From Selaginella moellendorffii (lineage: Eukaryota; Streptophyta; Lycopodiopsida; Selaginellales; Selaginellaceae): DNA of 64,000 nucleotides. The translations under genes and the position numbers were made by a program. Each line of letters begins with the position of its first letter. Position 1 is the stretch's first letter. This document shows, one piece after another, positions 1 to 10,897 of the stretch. A model generated the notes under the pieces. It ran no database searches. It saw only the letters and a list, made by a program, of their open reading frames with translations, and was not told where the DNA came from. The DNA lies in the NCBI RefSeq assembly GCF_000143415.4, contig NW_003314306.1:714897-778896 (forward strand). Direction: 5' to 3'.

Positions 1-793
1 GGTATGCATATGGGAGGTATTCGCTTGCACCAAGGGCATCGAACAGAGAATCTAAGAACCATTCGCTGTGAACAGAGGCCACTACGTTATTGACAAGAAT
101 TTCGCCTGACAGTGTCAAGGGGTTGTAGAGTCCCAGTTTGCCAACCTTTGAGATCTCTGCGTATATCAACATTGTGTTATTACAGAGCGTTAAGAGGTGT
201 GGTTTCTTGTACCTGTGATTGGTGAGGCTCCAGAGATTGTGGACAGGCTATCGCCAACTTTGAGATCAGCAGCTCGCTTGTAAATTATCTCTCCTTTGGT
301 GTTAACTGGGACAAAGTGACCGGCTGTAAGCTCCAAGGTGTTGGCTTCGGTCTTGACTTGCACGAATTCAGAGACAACATCTAGATCCTTGTGACCAAAT
401 GCGTAGATATCCGAAAATGAATTCTTCCCAACAGCAACCTGTGGAAGCTCATTAATCATGTGAAGCAAAGTGGATTACTAGCTAGGATCTTGCCTTATCT
501 CCAATCTTAAGTTCCTTCATGGTCTTCATTTCTCCACTGTACATATGAACCATTGCATCACCTAGATAGATATTGCATGGTTACATAGCACAGTGTAATT
601 TCTAGAGAATAACTTTATTACCTGGAAAGCATCCAGTGTTGTTTTGACATATTCCATTGTTACATGTGAATCCAGTTAGCCCCGCTTGTGTGCAATCAGC
701 AGTAGTATTGCACCTCACTATATTAGTAGCAAACACAGTGGAAAACAATCCAAGAAGAGAGACCACAGCAAACACAGCAGCTAGAGAAGCCAT
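1..793 (-). CDS. Secreted Hedgehog-type Hint (Hog) domain protein, copy 1, 3' end outside window
   Basis: Four exons on the minus strand: 793-622, 561-494, 438-213 and 156 to beyond base 1. Exon 1 encodes a hydrophobic signal peptide (MASLAAVFAVVSLLGLF), then a short Cys-rich stretch of about 35 residues ending in Gly-Cys-Phe-Pro-Gly. Gly-Cys-Phe is the residue set at the Hedgehog cleavage site, with Cys55 as the predicted nucleophile. Later exons carry the other Hint blocks: KELKIGDK, DIYAFGHKD, the T-x-x-H box in LELTAGHFVPV, RAADLKVGD and the closing LSGEILVNNVVASVHS. Hedgehog itself ends this last block in Ala-Ser-Cys; here Val replaces that Cys. The second intron has a GC donor (GATAAG|GCAAGA), whereas the paralogue has GT at the same place. 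The fold call rests on several motifs; that the protein self-cleaves is inference. Confidence 0.82.
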
Positions 794-1064
794 TGTCTTT
801 CAAATATACTTAAGGAGACACTAAGCATATGAAGAATCATTGGCCATGCACTGCTTAAATAGGATGAACTTAAACGTAATTACATGTGATATGATTTTCT
901 GGGGAAGAATATGGGTGAGAACCTAAGTTACACCATTAACCATTCTGTTACAACATCTTTTAGTAGGTAATAATTCCTCTCCTAATTATTATTAATACTA
1001 TAATTAATTTTAATATTATTAGTGTTTAGTATATGTATTGGCTACCTACATGATTCCTAAGGCT
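794..1064. promoter_or_regulatory. Shared divergent promoter region of the two Hint genes
   Basis: About 270 AT-rich bases separate the two start codons of the head-to-head Hint genes. For the minus-strand gene, a TATA-like element (TATTTAAG on the minus strand, about 854-861) lies some 60 bases upstream of the ATG. No equally clear element was found for the plus gene, although the last 100 bases are very AT-rich. The arrangement suggests co-regulation; this is inferred from layout only. Confidence 0.4.
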
Positions 1065-1988
1065 ATGGCTTCCTTGCTATTTTTCCTGCCTTTGATAAGT
1101 CTTGTTGAGTTCATTCCATGTGTGACTGCACAATCTGGAAAAGCATGTCTACCCATTCCAGACAACTGCACTGCTGGGTTCAAGTGCAGGAAAATCGTTG
1201 TTAATGGTATGAAAACCTTTGCTTGCATTGCAGATGGCTGCTTCCCAGGTAATGGAGTAGAAATTTGTAGTGTTTTTTAGCTCTATATTTTTAAGCAGGT
1301 GATGCTTTGGTACATCTGTATGATGGAGGATCAAGAGCCATGAAAGACCTCAAAATTGGGGACAAGGTTTTGTGTTTTAAAATGCCATGATTTTTTGTGT
1401 TGAAATTTGGTCCTTTGGGATTTCATAGGTTGCAGGGGGACCAGGAAGTGGCTACTCGGAAATATATGCGTTTGGACACAAGGAACTTGACGCTGCTCAT
1501 AAGTTTTTGCAAGTCAAAACTGATGAAATTGTTCTTGAGCTCACTGCTGGTCATTTCATCCCAGTTCAAGTCGAAGAGAAAGTGGTCTACAAGAGAGCTG
1601 CGGATCTTAAAGTCGATGATCGTCTATTCACAAGATTTGGAGTCTCGCAAGTTACAGGTGATCACTCTAGAACCACCATTTCATACCAGAAGTTCTTCTT
1701 TTCCTTGCATTATGTTTGTTTTCGGCAGAGCTTTCCGAGGTCGAGAAGCTGGGATTATATAATCCCTTGACACTCTCCGGTCACATTCTTGTCAATGACA
1801 TAGTGGCCTCCGTTCACAGCGAATGGTTTCTAGATTCGTTGTTCGACGCTCTCGGTGTAAGCCAGTATCTTCCAAGTTCTTACCAATTACTCCTCTCCCC
1901 AATTCGTGCTCTCTACAAGCTCGCTGGACGCGAGCTCTACTCGACTGGATATGCCATGCTCAATTCTTTCGTGAATGTGGACGAATAG
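1065..1988 (+). CDS. Secreted Hedgehog-type Hint (Hog) domain protein, copy 2, complete
   Basis: Exons 1065-1248, 1299-1366, 1429-1657 and 1729-1988 join to 741 nt, or 246 residues plus stop. The start at 1065 (MASLLFF) is chosen because it aligns with the paralogue; an in-frame ATG also lies at 1050. Order: signal peptide (residues 1-23), Cys-rich segment (about 24-57), Gly-Cys-Phe-Pro-Gly with Cys59 as candidate nucleophile, KDLKIGDK, GYSEIYAFGHKE, the T-A-G-H box (LELTAGHFIPV), RAADLKVDD, and the last block GHILVNDIVASVHS. A tail of about 45 residues (SSYQLLLSPIRALYKLAGRE) follows and could be the cargo-attachment or membrane-association end. All introns are 50-71 nt with GT-AG ends. The family normally cleaves itself between Gly and Cys and transfers the N-part to a nucleophile such as a sterol; activity here is not shown. 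Confidence 0.85.
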
Positions 1989-3479
1989 TAGGAAATTTGG
2001 TGGTACCATTGTTGTTACCATGGGACTTCTAGGAACTCTGGCCTTCACTTCAAAGTTAATCAAAGAGATGTAACAGATGGAACTTTAATCCAAGGTTTGT
2101 ATTAATTGTCCAAATTAAATCCACATTATCAATGCGCAGAAACGAAAAACCGTGTAAAATGGAACTGTCGAGATTGTCTCGTCCGTGGAGCTCATCCAAA
2201 AGGGAGGGAAAGTTGGCTCCTCGCGGCTATCGAAGTTAAGATTGTGCCATGTCAGTTAGCAGTGGCATGAAATTCATAGCTTATTCAGTCCTAGAAAATT
2301 CGCTAGGCCACAAGCGAGTGTTTGGTTGTCGACAAATGGGACATTTACGAGTAACGCTGATCCATACTCCCACACTCTGAGAATACATTCTCCTAAAAGG
2401 AAAGAAAGAAAGAAACGAGGATAAGTTCTCAAACAAAGAGGAAAGAACGAAGATAAGTTCTCAACCAAGCCTGGAAGAACCCAATCCTGGAAGAACTTAC
2501 AGGGACTCGCGAGATTGCTGCTGGGGCTAGGGATTCTCAAGTCCCCATTCCCTGCCCTCACGAGCGCTGCAAAGGTCATACTGATCGCGGCCGAATGAAG
2601 AACGCAGCAGCGGCGGTGGCGCGCTCTCTCGGCGGTGCTTGCTCAATCAGACAAGATCACGAGGTAGCAATGCTGCCAAGGATTTCTGGGCGAGCTAGCC
2701 AGATCGCATGAATGATGGTGGGATGCGATCCGTGCGTGGGTCTGATCGTGGCAGATTGGCTCCAAAGCAGCACAGGTACCATATTGCTGAGGGTGGGCAT
2801 TCCAGCACTTTGGGCTGGAGCTGAATTATTTAGCAGGGGTTCTACGATGTAGATGAGTTCTCCGGGTTCCCGTCCCAGAGGTGTTCTTGCACCTCTTCAT
2901 CTATTTCGACTGGCAAGGCTGCCTGCTCGCACTCCAAGCCAAGCTAGTTACTTTGGGAAGCGAGCTACAGCATGGTGGCCACCTAAAACACATTATCATG
3001 GTTCCAAGTATGCAAAAAATCTTTCTTTGTTTTCTTTTCACTGCTGTTAGCTTCTGCTCTTTCTTTTTCTTAGGTTGGCTATCTAAAGAGAGAGGCAAGA
3101 CAATGCAAAGTGCCATAGCTAGCACTCTCCGTGAGCCATGATAACACTTCGAGTGTGGCACAGCATGAAGTACTCAGCCGGCACAACAAATTCACTAGTG
3201 AAAAAATCCCACTTGGAAAGTGGCATTTTAATCCGCGAAATGCCCCTTCTGTTCATTGGCAGAGCTTGTGGAACCTGACTGATTCGACCAATTTGCTGCT
3301 GCTGCAGCAAGGGCTAGAGTCAGGAATGTAAAGTTTCTAATAATGTCTATGACGCAAAAGGGAAGGCAAAGGCAAAGGAAGAGTATTTTCTATTTTTTAT
3401 TTTGTAGGGGAGTAGGGTGCATGGGCTGGTAAAAAATTGTAGAAGATCAAGATATATGCATATACATGCTCAAATTATT
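1989..3479. other. Gene-free interval, no supported feature
   Basis: This holds only short open frames (65-101 codons) without recognised domains. A frame at 2881-3141 encodes a hydrophobic stretch (FLHLFIYFDWQGCLLALQ) that could be a gene relic, but it has no consistent start, splice sites or homology I recognise. A 27-base stretch at about 2115-2141 recurs with three differences at 4775-4801, so a small dispersed repeat or duplicated 3' UTR segment is present. Confidence 0.4.
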
Positions 3480-4620
3480 GTAATATATATGTGTGACTTA
3501 CAAAATCATATCTTCTGTTATCCATATTGCATTTATATTCTTCTTTAATCACTTTCAAATTAAGATATGGAAAATCAAGTTGTAAGGAAAATTCTTTATC
3601 ACTTGACATAACAATAATATATATTTTCCATTTAACAATTTACTAAGTACAGCTTAAATATCTAAAAATATTGTATTGTGATCAAGTTTTGGGTATTTAT
3701 TAGCATTTGCGATATCATTGTCAAATGTTAGATATATGGGCATAATATTGGACTCTTAGGCATATTGTTGAGTCATGAAAATTTAAGTTGAAGTGAATAT
3801 ATATAAAATTGTAAATAAGAGGAAGTTGGTTGAGTATTAAAAATTTACATTATTGGACCAAGAGTTATTCTTTTTGTAATAAAGAAAATTTTCTATAAAT
3901 TTTTTAAATGGTTTATTTATTGATTATTTTGTCCAAAAACCATTTCATTTTCGAAAGCTATTATAAAGTAATGAAAAGGTTAAAATTGACTAAAGTTAGA
4001 GTAAAAAAGTGGTTGTTTTTTTTTCCCTTAGACCTTTCTTATGTAACATTATATTTAGTGGTAGATTACATCTTATATTTAGTTAAATTTTATAAGAGTA
4101 GTTAACTCTAATTAAATTTAACTTAGTTTTGGTGTAGTTGAGGATGGTGATATCTAGCTTAGTTGTTTGTAGTTGAAATGTTAACAATTTTAAGTTATGT
4201 ATTTATATAAATCTGTCTCATAGTCTTCACTTTAATTTCAACTAAATGCTAATTATTCATAGTTAACCTCTTCAATTGTACTCAAAGCTATTTGTTAAAG
4301 ATGTTGATAGGGTTAGTGTTGTATGATTGGACTTAAGTAGTTATTTTGTCCATAATTATTTATATTTTTATGTATTGTATTCAAAGTGTTACTTTTATAT
4401 TGGATAAATATATAACTTGATGATGTAAATTTAGTGTTTGAGTCTTATAACAGCAAATTTAAGAGTGATTGTTAATTATTTTGCAACTAATGATTATTTA
4501 TAAATTTTATTAAAGACTATTAATAATTGCCTCACTCAATGATGATTTAGTAGTGATAGGTTTGCTTTATTACATGCTATTGTGGAAGATTGTGTTGTTT
4601 GTCTTAATTAATCTTTAACA
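3480..4620. repeat. Heavily C-to-T decayed fragment of the LARD-type element interior
   Basis: The stretch 3655-4620 aligns by eye with 47425-48515, with almost every C or G of that copy replaced by T or A. Shared anchors include AAGTTGGTTGAGT, AACCTCTTCAA and CTTAGTTGTTTG. The adjoining 3480-3640 matches about 47290-47440 in reverse complement, so the relic is also rearranged by a local inversion near 3650. Base composition is extremely AT-rich compared with flanking genes. This looks like an old insertion decayed by deamination of methylated cytosine. Confidence 0.75.
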
Positions 4621-5064
4621 ACAAAATACTACTATTTTAGAGCAAAATTAAACCTCACAAGGAAATTGCTACAACAATACTAATGTAGTAATGAGAAATG
4701 ATAAATAAATGATTTAGTAATAGATTTCCAAAAGAATGCTGTTAGATGGAACTGGATCATGATAAACTTTATACAAATTAAATCCACTTTATCAATGCAC
4801 ATAAAAATCCTTGATGCTTTCTTCCCAGTCTTTGGGAAACGAAATTTCTCTTCTTGAAAATCATACAAGCCAGCTGATTTGATTAAGCAAAATCATTGCT
4901 TCGAAGAAAGCAAAAGGGAGAGGAGTAATCTGTATACACGAGGTTGGATCTACTGAAGTCCATAGTAGCTCGTACAAGGTTCCTGCCACAAAAAAAAAAA
5001 AGGAATAAGAAAAAATCACCACCAAAAACATTAAGTGAAAAGATGATGAAGTACCTCTAAGTGG

Positions 5065-7563
5065 CTATCTCGGCCCAGACAGCTCCACGGCGTGAAGATT
5101 GTCCGTGGAGTCGATGATCCAGTCTGATGCTCTCTGGGGGACGAAATCCATCTCTTGGTTGCGGACAACCTCCACCTTTTGCCATTCTTCCCATCGCTCG
5201 GCAAGGCCGTCGCCTTCGAGCATCCGGACGACGTCTGCCATCTTTGGCCTGTCGTTGGGAGAGACTTGCGTGCAGAGCAAAGCCACCTGGATGAGTTCCT
5301 CGACTTCACCCAAGTCGTACGTGTTGTGAAGATCGGAATCGACGAGCTGGACGACTTTTTTCTCCCGGAGAAGTCCTTTCACCTGAGCAAAATAGCAGCG
5401 AAGCCAACGCAACGCATAAGAAGCCTGAGAGAAGTAAAATAAAGCGCGCACGTACCCAGTCGAGAAGCATCACATCGTCGTCATTCGCCAATCGTGCAAG
5501 ATCGAAGGCTCTTTGCCCGGTGATGAGCTCCAGAAGCATGATACCGTACCCGAAGACGTCTGTTTTCTCGGACGACTTGCCGGTGGACAAGTACTCTGGC
5601 GCGATGTGACCAATGGTACCACGAACGGCAGTTGTTACGTGCGTGTCTTTGTAATCCATGAGCTTTGCCAGTCCAAAATCACCAACCACTGCTTCGTATT
5701 CCTCGTCTAGCAGGATGTTTGCCGCTTTTACATCGCGATGGATGATTTTGGGATCACAATGGTCGTGCAGGTAAGACAAGCCTCTTGCTGATCCCAAAGC
5801 AATGCGCTTTCGGGTAGGCCAATCAAGTGATGGCTCCCCTGGATTTCGTTCTGAAACAACACAAGTGTTAGAAAGTGAGGAAGAAAATGAAAGAATAAAA
5901 AAACTCACTCACCTCTTAGCCGAGATGCTACACTTCCATTCGCCATATATGGATATACAAGTAAGCGTTCGGTGGGAGTCATGCAGAAACCTCGTAGGCG
6001 AAGAAGGTTTCGATGAACAGCCATACTGATCATTTCCACTTCTGTTTGAAATTGCAGCTCTCCACCCGGACTGCGTTCTTCTTTAAGCCTTTTAACGGCT
6101 ACTAGTGAGCCATCCGACAATCTCCCCTTGTACACTTTGCCAAAACCACCTCTCCCAAGGATGTTTTTGTTACTAAAACCATCGGTAGCCACTTGCAGTT
6201 CTCGCAGAGAGAATCTTTTTAGTTGTCCTAAATGAACTTCGGGGTCTTCTTCAGCTGGTCATTAGAACGGTACAAAGGGTAAGAACAAACAAATAGCACC
6301 CAATAAACTTACCAGGAACGTCAAAGTAAGCTTCCGGTGGCCTCCGTCTTCTCCACCAAGCAAATCCAATAGCCGGAGCAGCAAAAAGAAGAGCAGCGCC
6401 AGCAGCAACTCCACCAGCAATAGCTCCAGTGTTTGACGAGCTTGATGACTGTGTTCTCCCTAAGAAGAATTAAGTTCTTAAGTTAGAAAAAATTGAAGTT
6501 CCAAAGCTAAGACATTGCAGTACCATTGTTTGCTCCAGATGGCGGTGCTAAATATTGAGGTGCAGGAGTCAAAGGTGGGCCGTTGGGACATCGTTTATTG
6601 ACTGCTTGTCCACAAAGATCTCTATTATTGTTGAAACTGAAGACATTCTGGTTAGTTATAGGACAAAAAATTGTTGTTGCTTCATATCTACCTGATAGGA
6701 GTGAACAGGGAGAAGGATCCATTCGTAGGAACTGGCCCAGATAGATCATTGTTAGAAAGATCACTGCAAAAGTGTCAATAAGTTAAACGCCAAAAAGAAC
6801 AGGCAGACCAAGCGCGTTACTCACAGTACTTGCAAGCCGTTTATATTTGTAAGCGACATGGGAATACTCCCAGACAGAGAATTGTTGTTGAGACGACTGC
6901 ATAAGATCCTGCGTGAGACGATAAGGGTGCGAAAAGTGCTAGCTTACAGGAATCTAAGCTTAGTCAGACGCCCAATTGTATCTGGTATCGAAGATGTAAA
7001 ATTGTTCTGGTACAAATCTAGGCTCACCAGGTTGGATAAGTTGCCTAGCTCAGGTGGAATTTCTCCAGTGATGTTATTACTGTACAGTTCCCTGCAAATC
7101 AAAGACAAAACCAAGCAAGTGCTTTTAGTTGGTACTTTGATCTTTTGATTAGAACTCACAAGTACTGTAAGTGGCTTAAACGACCAAGTGATGGAACTAG
7201 CGTTCCCGACAGAGCTGCATTACCGAGATCTCTGAAAAGAGCCAAAAGAGCGTCAGTCTAAAAGCCCACCACCACTGTTCTTCTGGTCAAAACTTACACT
7301 CTAGTGACGAAATTATCATTGTCGCAAGTAACATGGAACCAAGTACAGGGATTCACCAGCGTCGAGTCCCAGCTCTGGAGAACACTGCTCGGGTCCATGA
7401 GCGAGCTCTTCAAATCGTGGAGAGCATCACCTGGAAGCAAGAAATTTCGCCTCTATAGCCTCGGACTCGCGAACAAAGGAATTTCAATACCTTCGGCGTT
7501 GCCATAGACACGAATCACGGCGCGAAGCAGCAGCGCCAGCACCAAGATCCCGATATTTGCCAT
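5065..7563 (-). CDS. SERK: SERK-type LRR receptor kinase (BAK1/SERK co-receptor family)
   Basis: Eleven exons (7563-7491, 7430-7298, 7231-7160, 7091-6948, 6896-6825, 6763-6692, 6636-6524, 6459-6313, 6254-5913, 5850-5456, 5382-5065) join to 1,881 nt, or 626 residues. Several exons are exactly 72 or 144 nt, the LRR-unit structure diagnostic of SERKs. Order: signal peptide, LRR N-cap (PCTWFHVTC), five LRRs, a Pro-rich segment ([16 protein letters not shown]), one transmembrane helix ([20 protein letters not shown]), then a kinase. The kinase has [38 protein letters not shown] and an activation loop ending [20 protein letters not shown]. The protein ends in the SERK signature SGPR. SERKs are plasma-membrane co-receptors for brassinosteroid, immune and developmental peptide receptors. 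No break is seen, so the gene looks functional. Confidence 0.96.
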
Positions 7564-8080
7564 TGCCCCGGCTCGCCGTGGCCGCACAGCAATCAGATCC
7601 ACCGCCGCCCCGCCGCCGCTACGGCATTTCGAGACCTCGGCAAATCACCTGGTAGCGAGCGCCAGCGATCGCCAGGGCGCGATCAAAATACCGCGCCGCG
7701 AGCTCGAATTGTGTCTAGAACCGCGCTGCCGCCTCGCATTGCTCCATCCTGGCGCATCGACGGCCCCGCATTCCTCCCAAAACCCAACCCTCAATCGCGG
7801 AATCCACTGTACAGTCACTTGGACGGGCTGTCACACGTCCGCCCATGTCAGCCGTTGGATCTGCCACGTCTGCGCGATGCCGATGGCATCGGAGGAATTT
7901 TCTTTTCACTCCCGGTCAAAGCTTCGACAAACTGGCGGGTACATTTGGAAATTTATTCAGAGTCACCACGCATGTGAAAATTGACCGGCGATTTCCACTG
8001 GCGAGATGTCGACCGTCCACGTGGCCGCCATCGCACAAGCGCTATATGTACATACGAATAGATGCCCCCGGCATATTGTA
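7564..8080. other. Intergenic: SERK promoter/5' UTR and 3' flank of next kinase
   Basis: GC-rich directly upstream of the SERK start (7564-7720) and then mixed. Open frames here read antisense or through the neighbouring gene's 3' end. No clear TATA box or other element was recognised. Confidence 0.35.
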
Positions 8081-9925
8081 TTATGCGGCGTATCGCTGGT
8101 GAGCTAGCATTCGTTTCGTCCGGGGGCTCTCGCTGCTGTGGCTTTGCGCTTGGAGCTCTCTCGAGAGGCTCTGGACGAGCCTCTTTTGCGTCTGGCTCTC
8201 GATGAGCTTGGACAATCCCATCTCCTTCACTGCTCTCCAGCTCTGCGAGAGAGATCAAACAAATCTTTTTAGAAACTTTGGCAGGAAAGAAGAACCAAAA
8301 AGAGTGTTTTTGTACATCTGGAAGCTGGAAGTTCTCGGCCTCTAGCAAGTGAACGACGTGTCCCATTGTTGGTCGCTTGCGTACGTCCGGATGGACGCAC
8401 TGGAACGCTGTGATGAGCGCCTTCTTTAGAGCTCTAGGCGATGGCTTCTCTTCGAGCCTGGGATCGGCAATATCGTCCATGCGTCTCGTAGCGAGCATGA
8501 GCTTCAGCCAATCCACTAGATTAACCTGTTGAGAAGTTCGCTAGAGCTAAAGCATGGTTTTTTTTTTTCAAGAGTAAGAGCTAACCTCTCCAGGTGGTCT
8601 TGAGTAATCAACGGGATCTCGTCCAGTGACAACTTCCATGAGAAGGACGCCAAAGCTGTAAACGTCGCTCCGTTCGTTGAGGAGTCCCGTGTTCGCGTAC
8701 TCGGGAGCAACATATCTGCCAAAAAAAAATATATGTCGGCTTCACAAACTTAAAAACAGCATCTGCAATGCGCGTACCCAAAAGTACCCATGACTCTAGT
8801 CATCACGTGTGTTTTCTCGCAACCAAGGAACTTAGCAAGGCCAAAATCGGAGACTTTGGCGTTCCAGTGACTATCGAGGAGAATGTTACTCGCTTTTATG
8901 TCTCTGTGAACGATCTTCGGTTCTATAGCTTCGTGCATGTAGGCCAGTCTAGTTAACAGCGGTGAGAAAGAAAACGTTAGTTGTTTGCTTCGATAAAAAC
9001 AAGAGCAAGAGCGCGCACCCTTTCGCTGTTCCAAGGATGATTTTCATGCGGGAATCCCAGCTAGGTGTTTTAAACCGAGAAGTTTTGCCGTGAAGCCACT
9101 CGTCCAAGTTACCATTGTTGACATATTCATAAACCAATATTCTGCGTGTCAAGGCATGAGAAAGAATCCGATGAGGAAAAAACTTCACCTGTGATCGCCT
9201 TCCGCACAGAAACCGAGCAACTTCACGAGATTCTTGTGCCGCACTCGACCGATTGTCTCAACTTCGACGAGGAATTCTTTCTCCGCCTGATCTCTGAAAA
9301 GAGGATTTTAGTGGTGAGCTGCTTTGAAAGGAAAAGAAATGGTTCCTTACTTGTTGGTGAGGTACTTGCAAGCCACCATCGTTCCATCTGAGACGGCTCC
9401 CTTGTAAACTATACCATAGCCACCTTCACCAATTATGTTTCTCTCCGAGAATCCACCAGTGGCGATCTCAAGTTCCTCCAAACAGTACCAATTGCCCCAA
9501 CCGAGATATGACGAAACTTGCTGCTGGGGAGTGAACGACACTGTCGTTCCTGAATTGCTCTCACTGTCCTGGGACACAGCCATCTCGGTGTCTGTCACTG
9601 GCGGAGAGTAATCTAAGCTGCTGCTCTCCACCACATCCCCGTGCTTGAAAATCCTGAAACTGCTCGAATTCCTCCGGACAGAGTACTCAAACGTATCGAA
9701 GCTCGGAGGTCTGCGAGAAATTCTCGCGCTCGGTTCTGTCCTGACTTCCGGGATGTCTTTCGGAGTGCTGGGTATGTCGTGCACGCTTCTAGACTTCCCC
9801 TTCCTGGATTTTCTCCTCCAACGTATAGGCCACACCGCTAGAAAGAATAATGAAACCATAAGACCTCTTGCCTCGTCAAGTGTTGTTCCAGATTTCGGAG
9901 CACTGCGTGTAGATTCCGAGGCCAT
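8081..9925 (-). CDS. Receptor-like protein kinase of the At1g01540/At2g42960/At3g59110 type
   Basis: Seven exons (9925-9351, 9293-9189, 9141-9019, 8948-8778, 8715-8586, 8525-8316, 8242-8081) give 1,476 nt, or 491 residues, with all phases consistent. The N-terminus is short and followed by one probable membrane segment ([14 protein letters not shown]) and a basic stop-transfer stretch ([10 protein letters not shown]). After a Ser-rich linker comes the family hallmark [19 protein letters not shown]. The kinase shows [47 protein letters not shown] and [13 protein letters not shown]. The catalytic Lys is in MVACKYL. The C-terminus is uncertain: without the last 73-nt intron, a different Glu/Pro-rich tail continues to 7953. 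Ligand and pathway cannot be read from the sequence. Confidence 0.88.
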
Positions 9926-10897
9926 CTTCTTCCAGGCTCACCATGCTGCTGCTGCTGGGGGGATTGTTCTCTGTCAAGCCTGTCGAGTAAACAAAGAGAC
10001 AAAACCACCTGAGAGACCGGATTTTCAAAGAAAAACAAAGCACGCAGGAAAAGCTCGCTGCTAAAAAGGCGCATACTTCCGGCCAACATTGAAAAGCATT
10101 AAAGCCTTGCAGGGAGCGAGTCAGAGGACCAAAATAACATACCTGGCAAGAGCTCTTCGAACTGCTGGTGGCGATGGCGAGGCGGAGGAGGAGAGCAGCG
10201 CATTGGAATGCTTCGCTCTCGCCCCTTACTTCCATTCTTAAAACCATAACCAAGCGAGGAGGAGGAGCTACCTTCGCTACCTTCTTGTTGGATGGTGTTT
10301 GCTCGCGACAATGACATCCAGCCTGACTAGAAAGGAACGCAAGCTGCTGCTTCCATCGCATCCAAATCCATGACAAAGACCTGCTAAAAACACCCACACG
10401 GTCCATGGAAAAGTTTAGTCGAAACAACAAAGGCGCACCAGTTAACCGACAAAAAGAAGGCTCTCCAGTCGTCTCGAGCATCATGGAGGGATTTGAGTGT
10501 AAGGAAAGAAGCCAAGTAGCTACCAAAAAGAAAGAGAGAGAAAAAATGTGTGAAGCGCGATAGAATCTAGAAAGGGAGCTCAACGATCGAGCAATGCTGG
10601 TGAGCTTTCAAGTCTAGCGCAAGAAAGAACAGTATACCAACCAGGAGGAAGCTTTCCACAAGAACAGTGGACTAGATTATAACAAAGGAATTCTTTAGAC
10701 TTGCCTTGGAATGGACGTGATCGATCGGGACGGCCCCATCGCCGGCGCCTCGCACCGAACGATTCGCGCCATGGATCTGAGCAGCGCGGCGCTCTAAATC
10801 GCGGAAAGGATAACGGATCTCTCCTCGCATTCAATGCGCGGGCAAAAGAGAGAGAGATGAGGAAAAAGTATTTTAGGGTTCTTGGGAGATTTAGCCC
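9926..10897. other. Divergent 5' region between receptor-like kinase and DUF616 gene
   Basis: Probably holds the kinase 5' leader, perhaps with one or more leader introns (a candidate acceptor on the minus strand lies near 9979), and the promoter of the plus-strand gene. Several small minus-strand ATG frames occur (for example from 10089 and 10583) but look like leader or chance frames. No domain was seen. Confidence 0.35.

Noticed and set aside
1-1988. Intein or homing endonuclease
   Set aside because: The Hint blocks follow a signal peptide, there is no C-terminal Asn plus Ser/Thr/Cys junction and no endonuclease domain; a Hog-type arrangement fits better.
2274-3331. Possible small genes between the Hint pair and the AT-rich relic
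   Set aside because: Frames are short, lack consistent starts and recognised domains, and overlap on both strands.
7711-7984. Small open frames upstream of SERK on both strands
   Set aside because: No domain or splice support; they overlap the promoter and the 3' end of the neighbouring kinase.
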